A DNA stretch of 64,000 nt from positions 216,856,208 to 216,920,207 of the forward strand of contig OV884058.1 of the NCBI GenBank assembly GCA_930367215.1, read 5' to 3'. The translations under genes were made by a program, and so were the position numbers. Every line of letters begins with the position of its first letter. Within the stretch, counting starts at the first letter, position 1. Positions 43,740 to 55,860 of this stretch are shown in pieces. Under the pieces are notes generated by a model. It saw only the letters and a list, made by a program, of their open reading frames with translations, ran no database searches and was not told the DNA's origin. The stretch comes from Pollenia angustigena (lineage: Eukaryota; Arthropoda; Insecta; Diptera; Polleniidae).

Positions 43740-45060
43740 TTCTCGTAGATCTTAAAAAGCCAATTTATTTTGTTAATATTTTGTGGCCAAATAGCCAAAT
43801 ACATACATACCTACTTAAAAAGTCATCAGGTGTTTCATTATCAGGCATTATATGCTCCTTTATTGCCACCACCAAATCTTAAACGAGTATCCCGGCCAAA
43901 GCCACCACCCGAAAGCCCACAACCTGTTGGAAGACCACTCCTTTCGTTTATTTCTTCCGTTGTTTCCAACGAATCCACCACCCTATCCTCTGGATTATTT
44001 TTCTTTAACCCAATAGCAAATAAAATATTGCAGTATTTAATGTAAACAATTAACAAATTGGCTTTTTTGTGAAGTGTTTTTAGTTGTTTTACTCTAACAT
44101 ATATGTACAATTAATGCAAGTGTGTTAGTAAAATTTTTTTTTTTTTTAGTTTTGGTCATTCATTTCTTGTAGGGTACAAATTAAAAAATGTTTTTTTTTT
44201 ATGGATATTAAACTTTTCTCAGTAACTTGTGAACAAAATCAAAAGTTGTGCACCGATTGCAATGAAATAAAGCTCATTTCATTCGAAATATGTTGTTAGA
44301 GTTGTTAGACCAAAACTGTGATTTTTGTCGCATTTTTTCCTTTATTAATTTTTAAAGAACAAAAAAAGTATTTTTTTAAATTGGTATTTTTTCAAAACTT
44401 TAACGATATCTCTGAAATAACTGGGCAAATTAAAAAACAAAATAAGCACGGCTTAAAGATTTTATTGTTGCCGAGTTTCGAATTTTTTTTTAAACTGAAT
44501 TTGATGAGCCGTTTTCAGATTATTGCACTATATTTAGTGAAAGTGCCTTAATTTTTGATATAACGGTTTCTCTCGAAAAGTCGAGATGATAGAGAAAAAT
44601 GGAGATTTGATTTGAAATCAGCGAACTCAAATTAGTAAAAATTTTCAATTAAGTTCCAGGCCGCAAATGACTGTTCCGCAGTGTAATTTTTCATCTCGTT
44701 TTAATTTTATTTAACATGAAAAACGTATTTTAAACATAAATTGGTATTTGAATAAATTGGTAAAATCTGCCATTTTCTGAGTTATGACATTGTTGAAGTA
44801 AATGAGCGATATGTAAATATAATATAAGTATGTAGTAAACCATTTAATTTTCCTTTATTTGGCAAAGCTACAAAAAAGTTTTTAATAATATTCAGCAACT
44901 TTTACAACTTTTGAAACATACACCCAAAAAATTGTTTAGTATAAAGTTAAGCTATGCAAGCAGAATTTTAATATCAAAATTATTTGAGGTGTAAAGAAAT
45001 GGATGAATTGCTAAAAAAGAAGCGTGAAATGAAGAGAAAAATACTTTTAAAAGAATGTGG
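43740..45060. other. no gene; inverted relatives of 32.3-33.5 kb
   Basis: 44570-44665 and 44770-44815 are inverted matches of 33376-33475 and 32335-32385 (AGTTATGACATTGTTGAAGT, then AATGAGCGATAT), so part of the same unidentified repeat lies here. A Pro-rich chance frame at 43770-44045 has no recognisable motif. Confidence 0.45.
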
Positions 45061-45062
45061 GT

Positions 45063-45079
45063 GGGGGGGGGGGGGGGGG
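45063..45079 (+). repeat. run of 17 G
   Basis: Seventeen G follow GTGGGT in an otherwise AT-rich region; this may form a quadruplex and is prone to length errors. Confidence 0.9.
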
Positions 45080-46330
45080 TCATAATGGCCTAATGTTTTA
45101 CAATTCAAATAAAAGTTTTTGTCTTTTAAATATAATATGCTGCGCTTATTGTTTTACCATAACCACACAGTAGAAATCTCAATTATAAGGGGTTGCTCAC
45201 AGCATTCATATTTTTTCGTGTTATTATTTTAACACACATGACTTTATGAGTACCGTATGAATTCCCTTAATATTTAACAATTGAGAATCAATTATTAATG
45301 CAAATGATCGCTTTAAATTAAATGAACTGCGCCGTGCTATAAAGCCATAGGCAATAACACCATAATCGTTAAGTAGCCAAAGTGGAAATAAAGCCATAAC
45401 AGTGTAATTGTTATGGTTACAAATTGCCAAAAGAATGACTTGCCATTGTCAAGTGTTGAAAAAATATGGTACAGGATATGGAAGCAGGGGAAGGGGGAGC
45501 GTATCCGGCGGGTGATAGCTGCGAGCGCGGCGTACCCGCCACAACATGTTTACAAACCCCAAAGCTTAGCCAGCCTTCGGCCGGGCGCAAGGATTTTCTC
45601 CTCTACGGTATAACAAAAACCGTCTTTGCTAACTGGAAACATTATTGACAAGCAAACCTCTGATACACATTCAGTATCTCCTTGAACTATAAATAATTCA
45701 TTCATAAATCAAAGGTTAAAGATTAAAGGTCTGCATAAGTGCGTTTGAAAATCAAACACACAGCAAAAATCAATTGCTTGTACAAAACATTTGTGCACAA
45801 CCACAAATGACAAATGCACAATTTGAATAGTGCTGTGAGGGTACAATAGTTCAAAGAAATACACTCCAGATACTTCTTGATTCGTTCAAACCCTTTGAAT
45901 ACAGTAGCAAATTTTTAAATTACCTCGTGCAATCTGTGAGAACTAGTGATGTTTACTTGTGTATCGCATATGGAATACGTATACAAAGAACTGGTTTTGT
46001 AAAGGATTTTTGTTGCATAATTATCAAAGAAATTAACATACAAATTTTTCTTACACATACATATTTATATGTATGCCGAAATCATATTTAAAAACCGAGA
46101 ACGTGTATATTTTTAATTCCCGTTCTCATTGTTTTTTAATTATTTATTTTTTAGAGTATTTTTTATACCAGCTTCTTATTTGACTTCCACTTAAATGAAG
46201 CATTTGTGTTTTGATTCTACAGGTTCACACACTATTTGCTTTTGACAGCGGCACTTCTATAGTGTTAGAAAGTTTGAAAAATGTTCAATGATTTAAATGT
46301 GTTTTTATATGGAATTGTGCAGGCGTCTAA

Positions 46331-46454
46331 CTGAGCTACATAAACAACAGCGGCAAGCGTTATTTTAGTTAAATGGGTGCTTGGTATAAACTGTGTGGAA
46401 ATGAAAAGTTTTGACATAAAACAGACGCTTGCCGCTCTTATTTAGGTAGCTCAG
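46331..46454. mobile_element. 124-base MITE, TAA duplication
   Basis: The inverted ends start CTGAGCTACATAAACAACAG on the left and CTGAGCTACCTAAATAAGAG on the right, then share CGGCAAGCGT. TAA flanks both ends (46328-46330, 46455-46457). Confidence 0.83.
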
Positions 46455-48019
46455 TAATACATATTAAATATGTAATATGCGTTTTAAAGGTGGCACTCCT
46501 AATTTGAGTCTTACAATCGGAAGAAAATGATACGCTTGAAGAGCGCCAATATTTAATTAAAGAAAACCAACTGGTTTATTTTACTAGAGGTTTGCGGTCG
46601 GTTTAATTCGAAACCGAAACCGCGGTTTTTTAAGCTCTAAAACCGAAACCGTTACCGACAAAAATAAGTCGGTTTTACTTTTGAATTTACCCCGGTTTTC
46701 GTAGCTATTATTTATATTAGAAACCCTTGTTAAAATGGTTTGCCAAAATAACATGGTGTTTCATAAAAAATTTAAATTCGTAATAACGGAAAACCCACAG
46801 AATTTTGGCAATTTCTATGTTTTTTTCTTCAAAGTGTTAGCAACACTGGTATAAGTTTGAAAAATAACAAACAAAAATCAAGTGAAACGGTTAACACAAG
46901 AAAAATTTAACTTACAACATATTAAATATATATATATTGATATTAAACAATATATTGTTTCAAAAATGTCGGAATTAAAGTCGGAAGTGTGGAAACATTT
47001 TAAAAAATCTGAGAATGAGTCGAATAAAACTATTTGTCAGATTTGCAAAAAAAACTTTGACATATTCAAAGGGGTCTACAAGTTCTATGACCAATGATTT
47101 GAAAACCGTACACAAAGTGAATGTCAATAAAATTCAGGAAAAGTCAGTTCCAAAAGCCGAACAACACAACAAAAATGTTATGGACGACTTTATAAAAGGA
47201 GACACGTTAGAAATAATTGTATCAAAGCTTGCATCTGTTGATGGTTTTTCGATAAGAGGAATAACACAATCCAAATTTATACGGGAATCAATTTCAGCTA
47301 AAGGAATGTCTTTGCCAAAATGCGAAACAAATGTGATGAAACTAATTATTAAAGATTTTCAGCATAAAAGAGATAACATAAAAAAGCATCTTAAAGCCGA
47401 AAAATTTAAAAGATAAAGATTTAGTTTGACTATGGATGAATGGACAAGCACTAGAGGAAGAAGATATATGAACGTCAATATACATGATTCCAATGGAAAA
47501 TTTCACAATTTGGGGTTAATTCGTATAATTGGGTCATGCAACTCGGAAAAATTCAAGAAGTTATACGAACCAAACTGCTAGAATTTGGGATTTCTTTAGA
47601 TTCAGATATTGTCGCGTGTACATCTGATGGAGCTGCAGTAAATGTTAAATTCGTTGCAGAAAATCCAACCGAGCTTCAGTTATGTTTAGTTCATGGAATT
47701 CATCTTGCAGTTATGGATGTCGTATTTGAGAAATGTGATGATTTAGAAAACATAACAGAAACGAATAGTGATGAAAATGAAGATTTTTTTGGATGACGAC
47801 GAATATATTGAATCCTCCATTCCAATAAGAATGATTCCTTACCTCTATACACATATCGAAGCTGTAAGAAGAGTTGTAAAATATTTTAAAAATTCATCAG
47901 TACGCAACAATGTTCTTCAAACCAATGTTAAAGAAATTCATTATCGTGAGTTGTGTTTGCTATTAGATTCGCCAACTAGATAGAATTCCATCGATGTAAT
48001 GCTTGAGAGAGTAGTTTAT

Positions 48020-48455
48020 TAAGTTTCTTATATAAAGGATTATAAATAGCAACATAAAAAAATTTTAAATCATGGTGGAAAAATTGTCCCGTTTACAATT
48101 TCTTTAACAATTTATTTAAAAATATGTAATTCATATTTTATTTTGAAATCGAAACAATTTTTAGGGCACATTAGTACGCAACATTTTAAAATTAATCCCA
48201 ATAAAATATTGTGTCAGGTTTCGCAGAAATCACTGTTTAAACGGTTACCCCTTAAAACCCACTTCCGTTTTTTGTCCCGTTTACAATCACTGGTTTTTTG
48301 CAATTATCTCGGAAACCACGACAGTAAGCGAAAAATTTTATTTGCGGAAATTAAAGAGCTAATTGAGAGTTAAAAGAATCATTAATTTAAAAAATGAAAA
48401 TCAGGTTGTTTTTTACAGTTTTGTCAATATAAACGTGTGCGAATGTCCCGTTTAC
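48020..48455. repeat. insert in the hAT with three GTCCCGTTTACAAT motifs
   Basis: Transposase coding stops at about 48020 and resumes at about 48455. The insert contains GTCCCGTTTACAAT at 48089, 48275 and 48444 in the same orientation, about 170-185 bases apart. It is not recognised as any known element. Confidence 0.55.
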
Positions 48456-48656
48456 AATCTTGGAAGTGCCCATATACAAAAGCTTAGAGGAATTGTCGGC
48501 TTTGCATTTATATGAAGCCATAAATTTTGATTTTTTAACTTCCTTTCAAGAATCTTTAATTGTAGTTAAGATGACTGTTGAAGCACTATGCCAATCGGAT
48601 ATTAACATAATTCAAGCTGAAGGGGCACTTTCATTCTTATATACCAAACAAGCTTA

Positions 48657-50394
48657 ACCCGTTGCGCTTCGCTACAATGCTTTAGCCAACTTTGAAGACT
48701 CTACCTTTAATAGTTCTTCAGTAGAGAGATATTTATTTTTATTTTCAAAAGTGTAGTATACCATAAGAGTGACTTCTACAAAGTTTGAACATTCTTACTG
48801 TAACAGTTCTTAAGATAAGAGATATTAAACATCCCCGTTCTATGGGGGCACGCCTTCCCCCGCTGCTATATTATTTGAATTTTTGCGCTCAGAAGATCTT
48901 ACTACCAAAAGTTCAACAAAACGCGTGCAGCGGCTCTTATTAATATTTCTATATATGCGGGGTACTGCTCCTACTCTGTCTACCCCGCCCATTTTTATAT
49001 TGAAATTTATAGGCTTCCCTTTAATATTTCTTCAGTTGAGCAATATTTAATGTATGCATCCTACGGGAGGTGTTTCACCCTGCGCCTCCCGCTTTATTTT
49101 TATTTTCAAAAGTGTAGTACACCATCAGAGGGACTTCCACAAAGTTTGAACATTCTCACTACAACAGTTCTTAAGATATGCGATATTAAACATTGGCGTC
49201 CTATGGTGGGTACCACTTCCCCCGCTGCTATTTTGTTTAAATTTTGGGGATCAGAAGATCATACTACCAAAGGTCCAACAAAATGCGTGCAGTGGCTCTT
49301 ATTAATATTTCTATCTGTGAGGGATACTGCTCCTCCCCTGTCTACCCCGCCTATTTTTATATTGAAATTTATAGTTTACCCTAATAGTAGCTCTTACCAC
49401 GTTTGAAGACTTTCTCTTTAATAGTTCCTCAGTTGAGTGATATTTAATTTATGCATACTATGGGAGGTGTTTCCCCCATGCGCCTACCCGCTTTATTTTT
49501 ATTTTCAAAAGTGGAGTATACCATAAGAGTGACTTCCACAAAGTTTGAACATTCTCACTACAACAGTTCTTAAGATATGCGATATTAAACATTGGCGTCC
49601 TATGGTGGGTACCACTTCCCCCGCTGCTATTTGTTTAAATTTTGGGGTTCAGAAGATCATACTACCAAAGGTCCAACAAAATGCGTGCAGTGGCTCTTAT
49701 TAATATTTCTATCTATGAGGGATACTGCTCCTCCCCTGTCTACCCCGCCTATTTTTATATTGAAATTTATAGTTTACCCTAATAGTAGCTCTTACCACGT
49801 TTGAAGACTTTCTCTTTAATAGTTCTTCAGTTGAGCGAAATTTAATATATGCATACTATGAGAGGTGTTTCCCCCATGCGCCTACCCGCTTTATTTTTAT
49901 TTTCAAAAGTGTAGTATACCATAAGAGTGACTTCTAGAAAGTTTGAACATTCTCACTATTACAGTTCTTAAGATATGCGATGTTAAACATTGGCGTCCTA
50001 TGGGGAAAACCACTTCCCCCGCTGCTACTTTATTTCAATTTCGGGGCTCAGAAGATCGTACTACCAAAAGTTCAACAAAATGCACTGAACGCTCTTATTA
50101 ATATTTCTATCTATGAGGGGCACTGCTCCTCCCCTGTCTCTCCCGCCCATTTTTATATTGAAATTTATAGTTTACTATAATAGTAGCTTTAACCACGTTT
50201 TAAGACTCTCCCTTTAAAAGTTCTTCAGTTGAGCGATATTTAATGTATGCATCCTCTGGGAGGTATTTCCCCCCTGCGCCTACCCGCTTTATTTTTATTT
50301 TCAAAAGTGTAGTATACCATAAGAGTGACTTCTAGAAAGTTTGAACATTCTCACTATTACTGTTCTTAAGACATGCGATGTTAAACATTGGCGT
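48657..50394. repeat. tandem array, ~398-base unit, about 4.3 copies
   Basis: Units share ACTTCC(A/C)CAAAGTTTGAACAT-like, CTTAAGATATGCGATATTAA, CTTCCCCCGCTGCTA and TCTACCCCGCC(T/C)ATTTTTA landmarks. The landmark CGCTGCT is at 48861, 49223, 49622 and 50020, giving periods of 362, 399 and 398; the first unit has lost about 37 bases. The units are more GC-rich than the surroundings. The same family appears inverted at 63890-64000. It is inserted inside the hAT transposase. Confidence 0.88.
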
Positions 50395-50646
50395 CTTACA
50401 CTCGCAGACGGCAAATCCATCTGAGGAGATCGAGTGGTTGCGATCGAAACATGTCATGGCACGTCAAGAATGAAAAATTATCAATAACAATTTTAACTAA
50501 TTTTCGTGTTGTAAAATTCCTTTCTTCATAAAAATAATTTAATGAAAATTAAATAAGATGAACTTAAGCCTGATTATAAAAATACTTAAAATTTGGATTA
50601 AAAACCATAAATAGTTCAACAAAATAACCACAATACTGATTATTAG
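50395..50646 (+). mobile_element. SINE with tRNA-like head, copy 2 (B box deleted)
   Basis: It starts GACGGCAAATCCATCTGAGG, then GAGATCGAGTGGTTGCGATC, and jumps to GTCAAGAATGAAAAATTATC, so the B-box part present in other copies is missing. The body ends ATAACCACAATACTGATTAT. It abuts the cut end of the tandem array. Confidence 0.65.
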
Positions 50647-51501
50647 ATTAGAAAACTTAAATTCAGATATAAGCCAAAACCTGTTGACGGCTATTAAAAA
50701 AAAGAATTCATCAACGTCAGAATAAAGATTTTCTGATTTGGCCAAGTATATTTTAAATCCAACTATTTATCCATCTAAGGAAGTTTTTAAATTATCAGCA
50801 AATTTATTGAAGCGTCCGATTCCAAAGAAGATGAGGTGGAAGCTGTTTCTTTGCAGGATGAATTAAATTCAGCTATTAAAAAGGCATTAACACAGCCTAA
50901 ACCCAAAGAAAACTTTTATATGCTTCGCCAAGAATTAAGTTTGTATAAAAATACCAAAAATAAAACTAAAAGCATTTCACTACTTCACAAGGCAATATTA
51001 ACGATTAGACCATCTTCTGCAGAATGTGAAAGGGACTTTTCAGTAGCTGAGAATTTTTGCACAAAGATAAGATCAAGTTTAAGCGATTCTTCGCTTAATG
51101 CCTTAAAATTTTTAAAGTTCTATTATTTACAAAATAAGCAATGAGCGATACGCGTTTGTATTTTTATTTATTATTTTACTTTTAATAAAAAATGTAACTG
51201 AATTAAATTTTTAATAAATATTTAAATAAAATAAGTTACTTTGCGTAATGTTTTAATCCCTTAGCAATTTTTTTAAATTCCAGAAAAAACCGAAAAAAAC
51301 CTGAAACCGGGGGTTTTAGAATTTTGAAAAACCGAAACCGCGGTTTTCAAATTTGTCGGTTTTTACGAACCTCTACATTTTACGCAATTGTACAGCAGAA
51401 AGCAAAGCAACTTTATTAAGGTCATTGACGTCATGGTGAATGTCATAGGTGTGAAAATAGTTCCGGTATTTGTATAATTTTTCACCCTGCGAAATTGGGT
51501 G

Positions 51502-51911
51502 CACTTATAAAATTATTACAGTAACTGATTGTGGGTTATTAAATTCGTTTTCCGTACTGTTAAAATTGAATAAAAATATAGTTATTTTACGAATAATTTT
51601 ATTTTTTGAGATTTATGTTTGTTATTCAAAAAACAAACTACCAAAAAATAATGTTTTTCCGTATTTATTTTTTTATGTAGTTTGATTTTTGTCGGCTTGT
51701 ACTTATTTTACCATTTTACTATTTTACTTTATTTTTGGAAAGTAAAAACTATTCAATTTTAACGAATATGCTGCTCAATAAATAAAAAATTTTAAAATTA
51801 ATGTACAAATCATTTGTTTTAAATGAAATGTAAATGATCCGTTTTCTAACTGAATTTTAATTTGCTTAAAATGAATTTTCGTTTGAATTTAACTACATAA
51901 TATTTTGAGTG
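51502..51911. mobile_element. 410-base MITE, copy 2 of the 27513 family
   Basis: It starts CACTTATAAAATTATTACAG and ends with the inverse of CACTCAAAATATTATGTAG. The flanks are TG on both sides here instead of TA. It is about 40 bases longer than the 27513 copy because of an inserted CATTTTACTATTTTACTTTA stretch. Confidence 0.8.
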
Positions 51912-52925
51912 TGTTAACTCCTTTGGAGCTTATAACCATAGCAGATCTTTTAATGTTCCTCCCGAATTTAAGTTTAAGACTATCTAAATGCTCCCCGGTC
52001 GGGCATTATACACCAATGACAATCAATTTGACCAATTTGAACTCTACTGAAAAAATTGCCATGTGTTTGCAGAAGGCTGACACATTTCGAATGCTAAAAA
52101 AGTTTAAAACGATGTTTTCAATTAAATGACGTTTATAAAATTTTATAATTTAATTCATAAATAATATTGGTTTTTTGCAAGGCCCATCTATCAGGTCAGC
52201 TTACTTGTACAAAAACAAAAAACTTTTTCTTTTAAGCTGTCAAAAACTTACTACCACATATACAAAGCAAAAGGAAAAAACGTGTATGTAAACAACTTTT
52301 GAAAGCTCAAAAGAACGAAAACAATGATCATCAGGCTTCTTGCGCAGACCTTTTCAATGGGCCTTGGTTCTTTGTTTACAATGAAGAGTTACGAAACTTT
52401 TATGATTTAAAGTGTTTTCTCCCATAAAGGCTGACCTACTTTTAGTTTTCCCGATGATAAGGCCGACATTTTGTTGCTTTCTGCACAAAGGTAAAATGAT
52501 GCGAGCAGTAGTTTTTGCTACGGCTGATTTTATTATTTGCATAATGGCACTAATTGGGTTTTATAAATGTTTGATTCGCGATATTTTGGTAAACGATGTA
52601 ACTGGGCAAAGCAAGGGAGAGACTAGTCTGTCATGTATGTAACTTCTAAATTGCTTATGGAAACTTAATGAACACGTTCGTTACAGAGCCAGTGAAATTC
52701 TTATTAGTAAACCCTTAATGCTACGTTGAACGTTTCGATTATGGCTTGTTCGAATAAAGATACCACTGTACCCAGGCTGAATAATGGGAAAATTTTGAGG
52801 TTAGCGCTCAAACACAAAGTAATCAAAATAATGTTATTACACTGAATAAATAAAACAAAAATTCCCTACTAAAACTTAACTTGTGTATATTATTTTTATG
52901 GCGTATATTTTATAAGTTTTATGTA
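51912..52925. other. no gene recognised
   Basis: Short open stretches (51905-52129, 52412-52642) show no family motif; no repeat structure was seen. Confidence 0.35.
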
Positions 52926-53504
52926 CATCCCAGTAAAAACTTCGCCTACAAAATAATGTGTTGAGTAATCAGAAAAAAGTAAAAAGACTAATTACAATTC
53001 TACTGAAAGATCCAATGAATTTTACAAGGGATGTCCCAAAAAGAAGGCATTCACATTTAACTAAAAGGAACTTGAAAAGTAATTTGTTATTTTTTTAACT
53101 ACATACATCCGAAAAGAAAGTAGTTATACAATTTTTAAAAATAAGGGGTTACACATTACCTGCTAATAAGCTAAAATGTCACTAGTTACAACTTAACTGC
53201 AAAGCATTTAAAGGGTAACTAGTTACCAAAGCGCCTATTAGAAGCAAAATACTTACCAAAAAGCCAAACAAATACACATATTTTATTACATTTTACAGTC
53301 TTTATTAAAAATAAACTTAAAATTTTAAAGTTTAAAAAGAAAAAAAATTATAAGAATTAAATCCAAACATTTATCGATAAAGCAAAACTTATTAAAAATT
53401 CACACCTTGTTGTCTTTAAAAAACAAAATAAAAAAAAACAATATTTTATAAATTTATTTATTAGCATTCTCCATCTCTTTTTTTTTTGTTTTAAACAAAC
53501 ATCC

Positions 53505-54356
53505 TTAAAGTGCCTGTTCTTGAGGGTTTTTTATGGCTAGCCTCATAATTTTTTCAAAGGACTCTCGTCCAGTTTCATTTACAGATGATGACGTATAAGA
53601 CACTAGAATAATAAAATAGTATTTTGATATTATAGAAAATAAAAAGATAGGTATATCAAAAAATGCCATATAATACTTACAAAACAAAACTTCCATAACT
53701 TTTTCAAAGTTGTTCAACCTTTTTTTGTTATGAGTTCCGTTTAAGTTATAATTAAGCAACACTTTAGGAGCGATCACGTACGGCAATCCTTTAATTACAC
53801 CCTTCTCTGCCATGATTGTAGTAACTGTTTTAACCTGAAATGTGATATCATATAAAATGTTTTAAATTATATGTTATTTTCAAAGTTTTATTGTATTTAA
53901 ATAATAACCATTTCTGTCATATTTTCTTCATTTATGTCATTGTCCCACTGCAGCAAACTTTCGTCGGTTTTTACCGGAAAATTTTTTACAAACTTTGGTG
54001 TTTTCCAATATGAATTTATGATAGATGTTAAGGACACATTATGATCTGACAGTACTTGGCATATATTTTTGTTCTGCTTTTCTATTAAATCTAGAAAAAT
54101 GGAATTGAGCCATAATGAGCACACAATTTTATTAATAACAATATGTAACAAATACCTAAAGTAATATTTTTGTTTTCCGCAACTTCATTTTGGCTTTTAA
54201 TAAGTTTATCTAGAAATGAAAAAAATATTTATAAAGTACATAGAAATGTTTGGAAAAATTCAAACCTTTTATATCTTTAATATCCAATTGTATGGTTTCT
54301 AAAATATTTTTTAGATCTTTCAGCTCCTCCATTGCATATTTTGACTTTTTTGCCAT
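53505..54356 (-). CDS. DUF4806-like protein, five exons, 192 residues
   Basis: Exons on the minus strand: 54356-54266, 54209-54156, 54090-53909, 53834-53681, 53602-53505. Introns are 56, 65, 74 and 78 bases with GT..AG ends, and all phases close. The start ATG follows AAAAAA and is followed by GCA, a fair context. Residues 1-70 form a charged heptad-like helix (EELKDLKNILETIQLDIKDI), probably a coiled coil. Residues about 90-190 fit the DUF4806 pattern: FPVKTDESLLQWDNDINEEN, then KGLPYVIAPKVLLNYNLNG, KKRLNNFEKVMEVLF and a final helix ESFEKIMRLAIKNPQEQ. AATAAA on the minus strand lies just past the stop (about 53460). There is no signal peptide or membrane segment. The function of DUF4806 is unknown; such proteins are often expanded in insects. 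No stop or frameshift interrupts it. Confidence 0.75.
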
Positions 54357-54699
54357 TTTTTTAAATTAAATTTCTGGAATTAAAACAAAGCCATTTTTAT
54401 AAGCAAGTTTTAATGTTTTTGAAATAATATTGTCAAAATAAAATATGATACTCACAATGGTTTTTATTATATTTTTTAAGTTTTATAATTTAAATTTTTT
54501 TTCAATCGGTCGCTTCACTTTTGATGTAGAACTGCATAGCCTACTTAACACGAATGACTTTTGTTAATAATTCAAAAATATATTCAAAGCAGTGGTAACA
54601 ACACTTCATTAAAAAGTTCACTTAAACAACTTGATTAAAATCAAAAGTATTAAGAAATATATATAAAATTTAACAAATTTGTGTTAAAAATACATAAAG

Positions 54700-55012
54700 G
54701 GTGGTTTAAATTTTTGATTTTCGCTCTGCAGGCGGAGCGGCGTGGTAAAATCCAATTTTCATATTGCACCACCAATGACATCTATATAATTTGGACGATT
54801 TTTTCTTTAAAATGATCGCCATGGTCCAACTAAGATTTATACGAAAAAAAAATTTTGCCCCGCACACTTTTTCCGAATTACCTAAAATCAGAAAACGGCT
54901 CCATCGATTTGACTAATATTTCTTTCAAATGTTCGTATCTTTTTAACGGATTTTAAAAATCGAACGCAAACATTTTTCCTAATTTGAAAAGGACGTCTGT
55001 CGGGTCAGCTAG
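54700..55012 (+). mobile_element. Helitron-like 3' end fragment
   Basis: It contains GAAAACGGCTCCATCGATTT and ATTTGAAAAGGACGTCTGTC and ends GTCGGGTCAGCTAG before T at 55012, the same end type as at 24671. Only a short 3' portion is recognisable. Confidence 0.5.
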
Positions 55013-55079
55013 TAAATATATAAAATATAAATATTAAAGTCACATAAGTTTAAAGTTTTTATTATATTAACGTTTAATG

Positions 55080-55860
55080 GGTAAAAATCGGATCTCCTTT
55101 TGGTAGTGTTTTTACAAAACATTTTTCTCCATTCATTAACATATTCGTACTAATATGGGCTCCCACTACAATACTGAAATTAATGGGCAAAAAGTAGTGC
55201 CAAAAAGGGGAAATACGGGAAATTTAATATCTTTCTTCAGCATTTTGGTTCTATGCACAACAGATATTTTTTACATAGCGTCTTCACCTGACAGTTTTTT
55301 GTCATACCAAACGTCAAAGTCTATATAAAAAAAACTCGAAAATTTTTGTCAGCGTTTTTTTAATATGAAGTTTGACGTTTGGTATGACAAAAAATTGTCA
55401 GGTGAAGACGCTATGTTAATTATCCTTAATATTGGACCTTAAAACATAAAAATCAACATGCAAATTCATGAGTGCATGACAATCTGTAAGAGGGATTTTT
55501 TTGTACTTTTTTGTTCTCTAACTGGTACTTTTTTAAAGTAAAAAGGTACTTTTTTTAATTAACACTTATTGTTGTTCATTAAAAAATAAAAAATACAAAT
55601 GCATATTTGGTACTTTTTTGAAATTCGAACGTTTAAGGTGTGGAAATAGTTCATAACTTTGTTACTTTTTCAGAACATTTTTATCCATCTCAATATATAT
55701 TAAATTGTAACTTTATTGACTGATTCATCATCGCACATCCTAAACTTCTGTAGATAAAAAGCTGACTTTTTGACCGGGAGCTGGCCTCTCTCCGAATTGA
55801 TCCAAAACTAAAAGAGATCCAACAAAATTATCAAGAGAATAACATGGGAAAAATAACTTT
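55080..55860. repeat. diverged relative of 15290-15987, interrupted
   Basis: ACAAAACATTTTTCTCCATT, then CATTAACATATTCG at 55105-55145, and GACTGATTCATCATCG at 55720 correspond to phrases at 15770-15800 and 15325-15345. The hairpin MITE 55274-55415 interrupts it. Confidence 0.45.
55274..55415. mobile_element. 142-base hairpin MITE, TTA duplication
   Basis: The arms begin CATAGCGTCTTCACCTGACA and continue through TTGTCATACCAAACGTCAAA, about 45 bases, with one or two differences. TTA flanks both ends (55271-55273, 55416-55418). Confidence 0.85.

Larger units (their letters stand above)
46966..51144 (+). pseudogene. hAT transposase with BED finger, multiply broken
   Basis: It starts ATG at 46966 with a BED zinc finger (VWKHFKKSENESNKTICQIC, then KGSTSSMTNDLKTVH after a frameshift near 47060). 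A stop at 47414 precedes the first catalytic motif RFSLTMDEWTS. A frameshift near 47545 is followed by the second aspartate motif ACTSDGAAV and CLVHGIHLAVMDVV. The TRWNS motif has its Trp codon changed to TAG at 47981. Coding resumes at 48455-48655 (ALHLYEAINFDFLTSFQESL) and, after the insertions, at 50645-51144, ending in the C-terminal dimerisation region (AILTIRPSSAECERDFSVAE, then IRSSLSDSSLNALKFLKFYY). It cannot produce a full transposase. Confidence 0.88.
46585..51375 (+). mobile_element. 4.8-kb hAT transposon, inactive, with internal insertions
   Basis: The ends are TAGAGGTT(T/C)G and its inverse, flanked by a near-perfect 8-base duplication (TATTTTAC at 46577-46584, CATTTTAC at 51376-51383). 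Both subterminal zones hold CGGTTTCGGTTTT and AACCGCGGTT words. The transposase is broken, and the element has been enlarged by a tandem array, a SINE copy and a ~400-base insert at 48020-48455. Confidence 0.88.

Noticed and set aside
43770..44110. Overlapping Pro-rich and Gly-rich frames on both strands
   Set aside because: Both arise from the same local composition; no domain, no splice context and no homologue recognised.
49050..50180. Three long similar open frames
   Set aside because: They are periodic frames of the ~398-base tandem array, not a protein family.
48657..50394. CRISPR-like array
   Set aside because: The repeats are contiguous ~398-base units without spacers in a eukaryotic sequence.
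51905..52642. Two plus-strand frames of 74 and 76 codons
   Set aside because: No recognisable family, no splice partners; they probably arise by chance.
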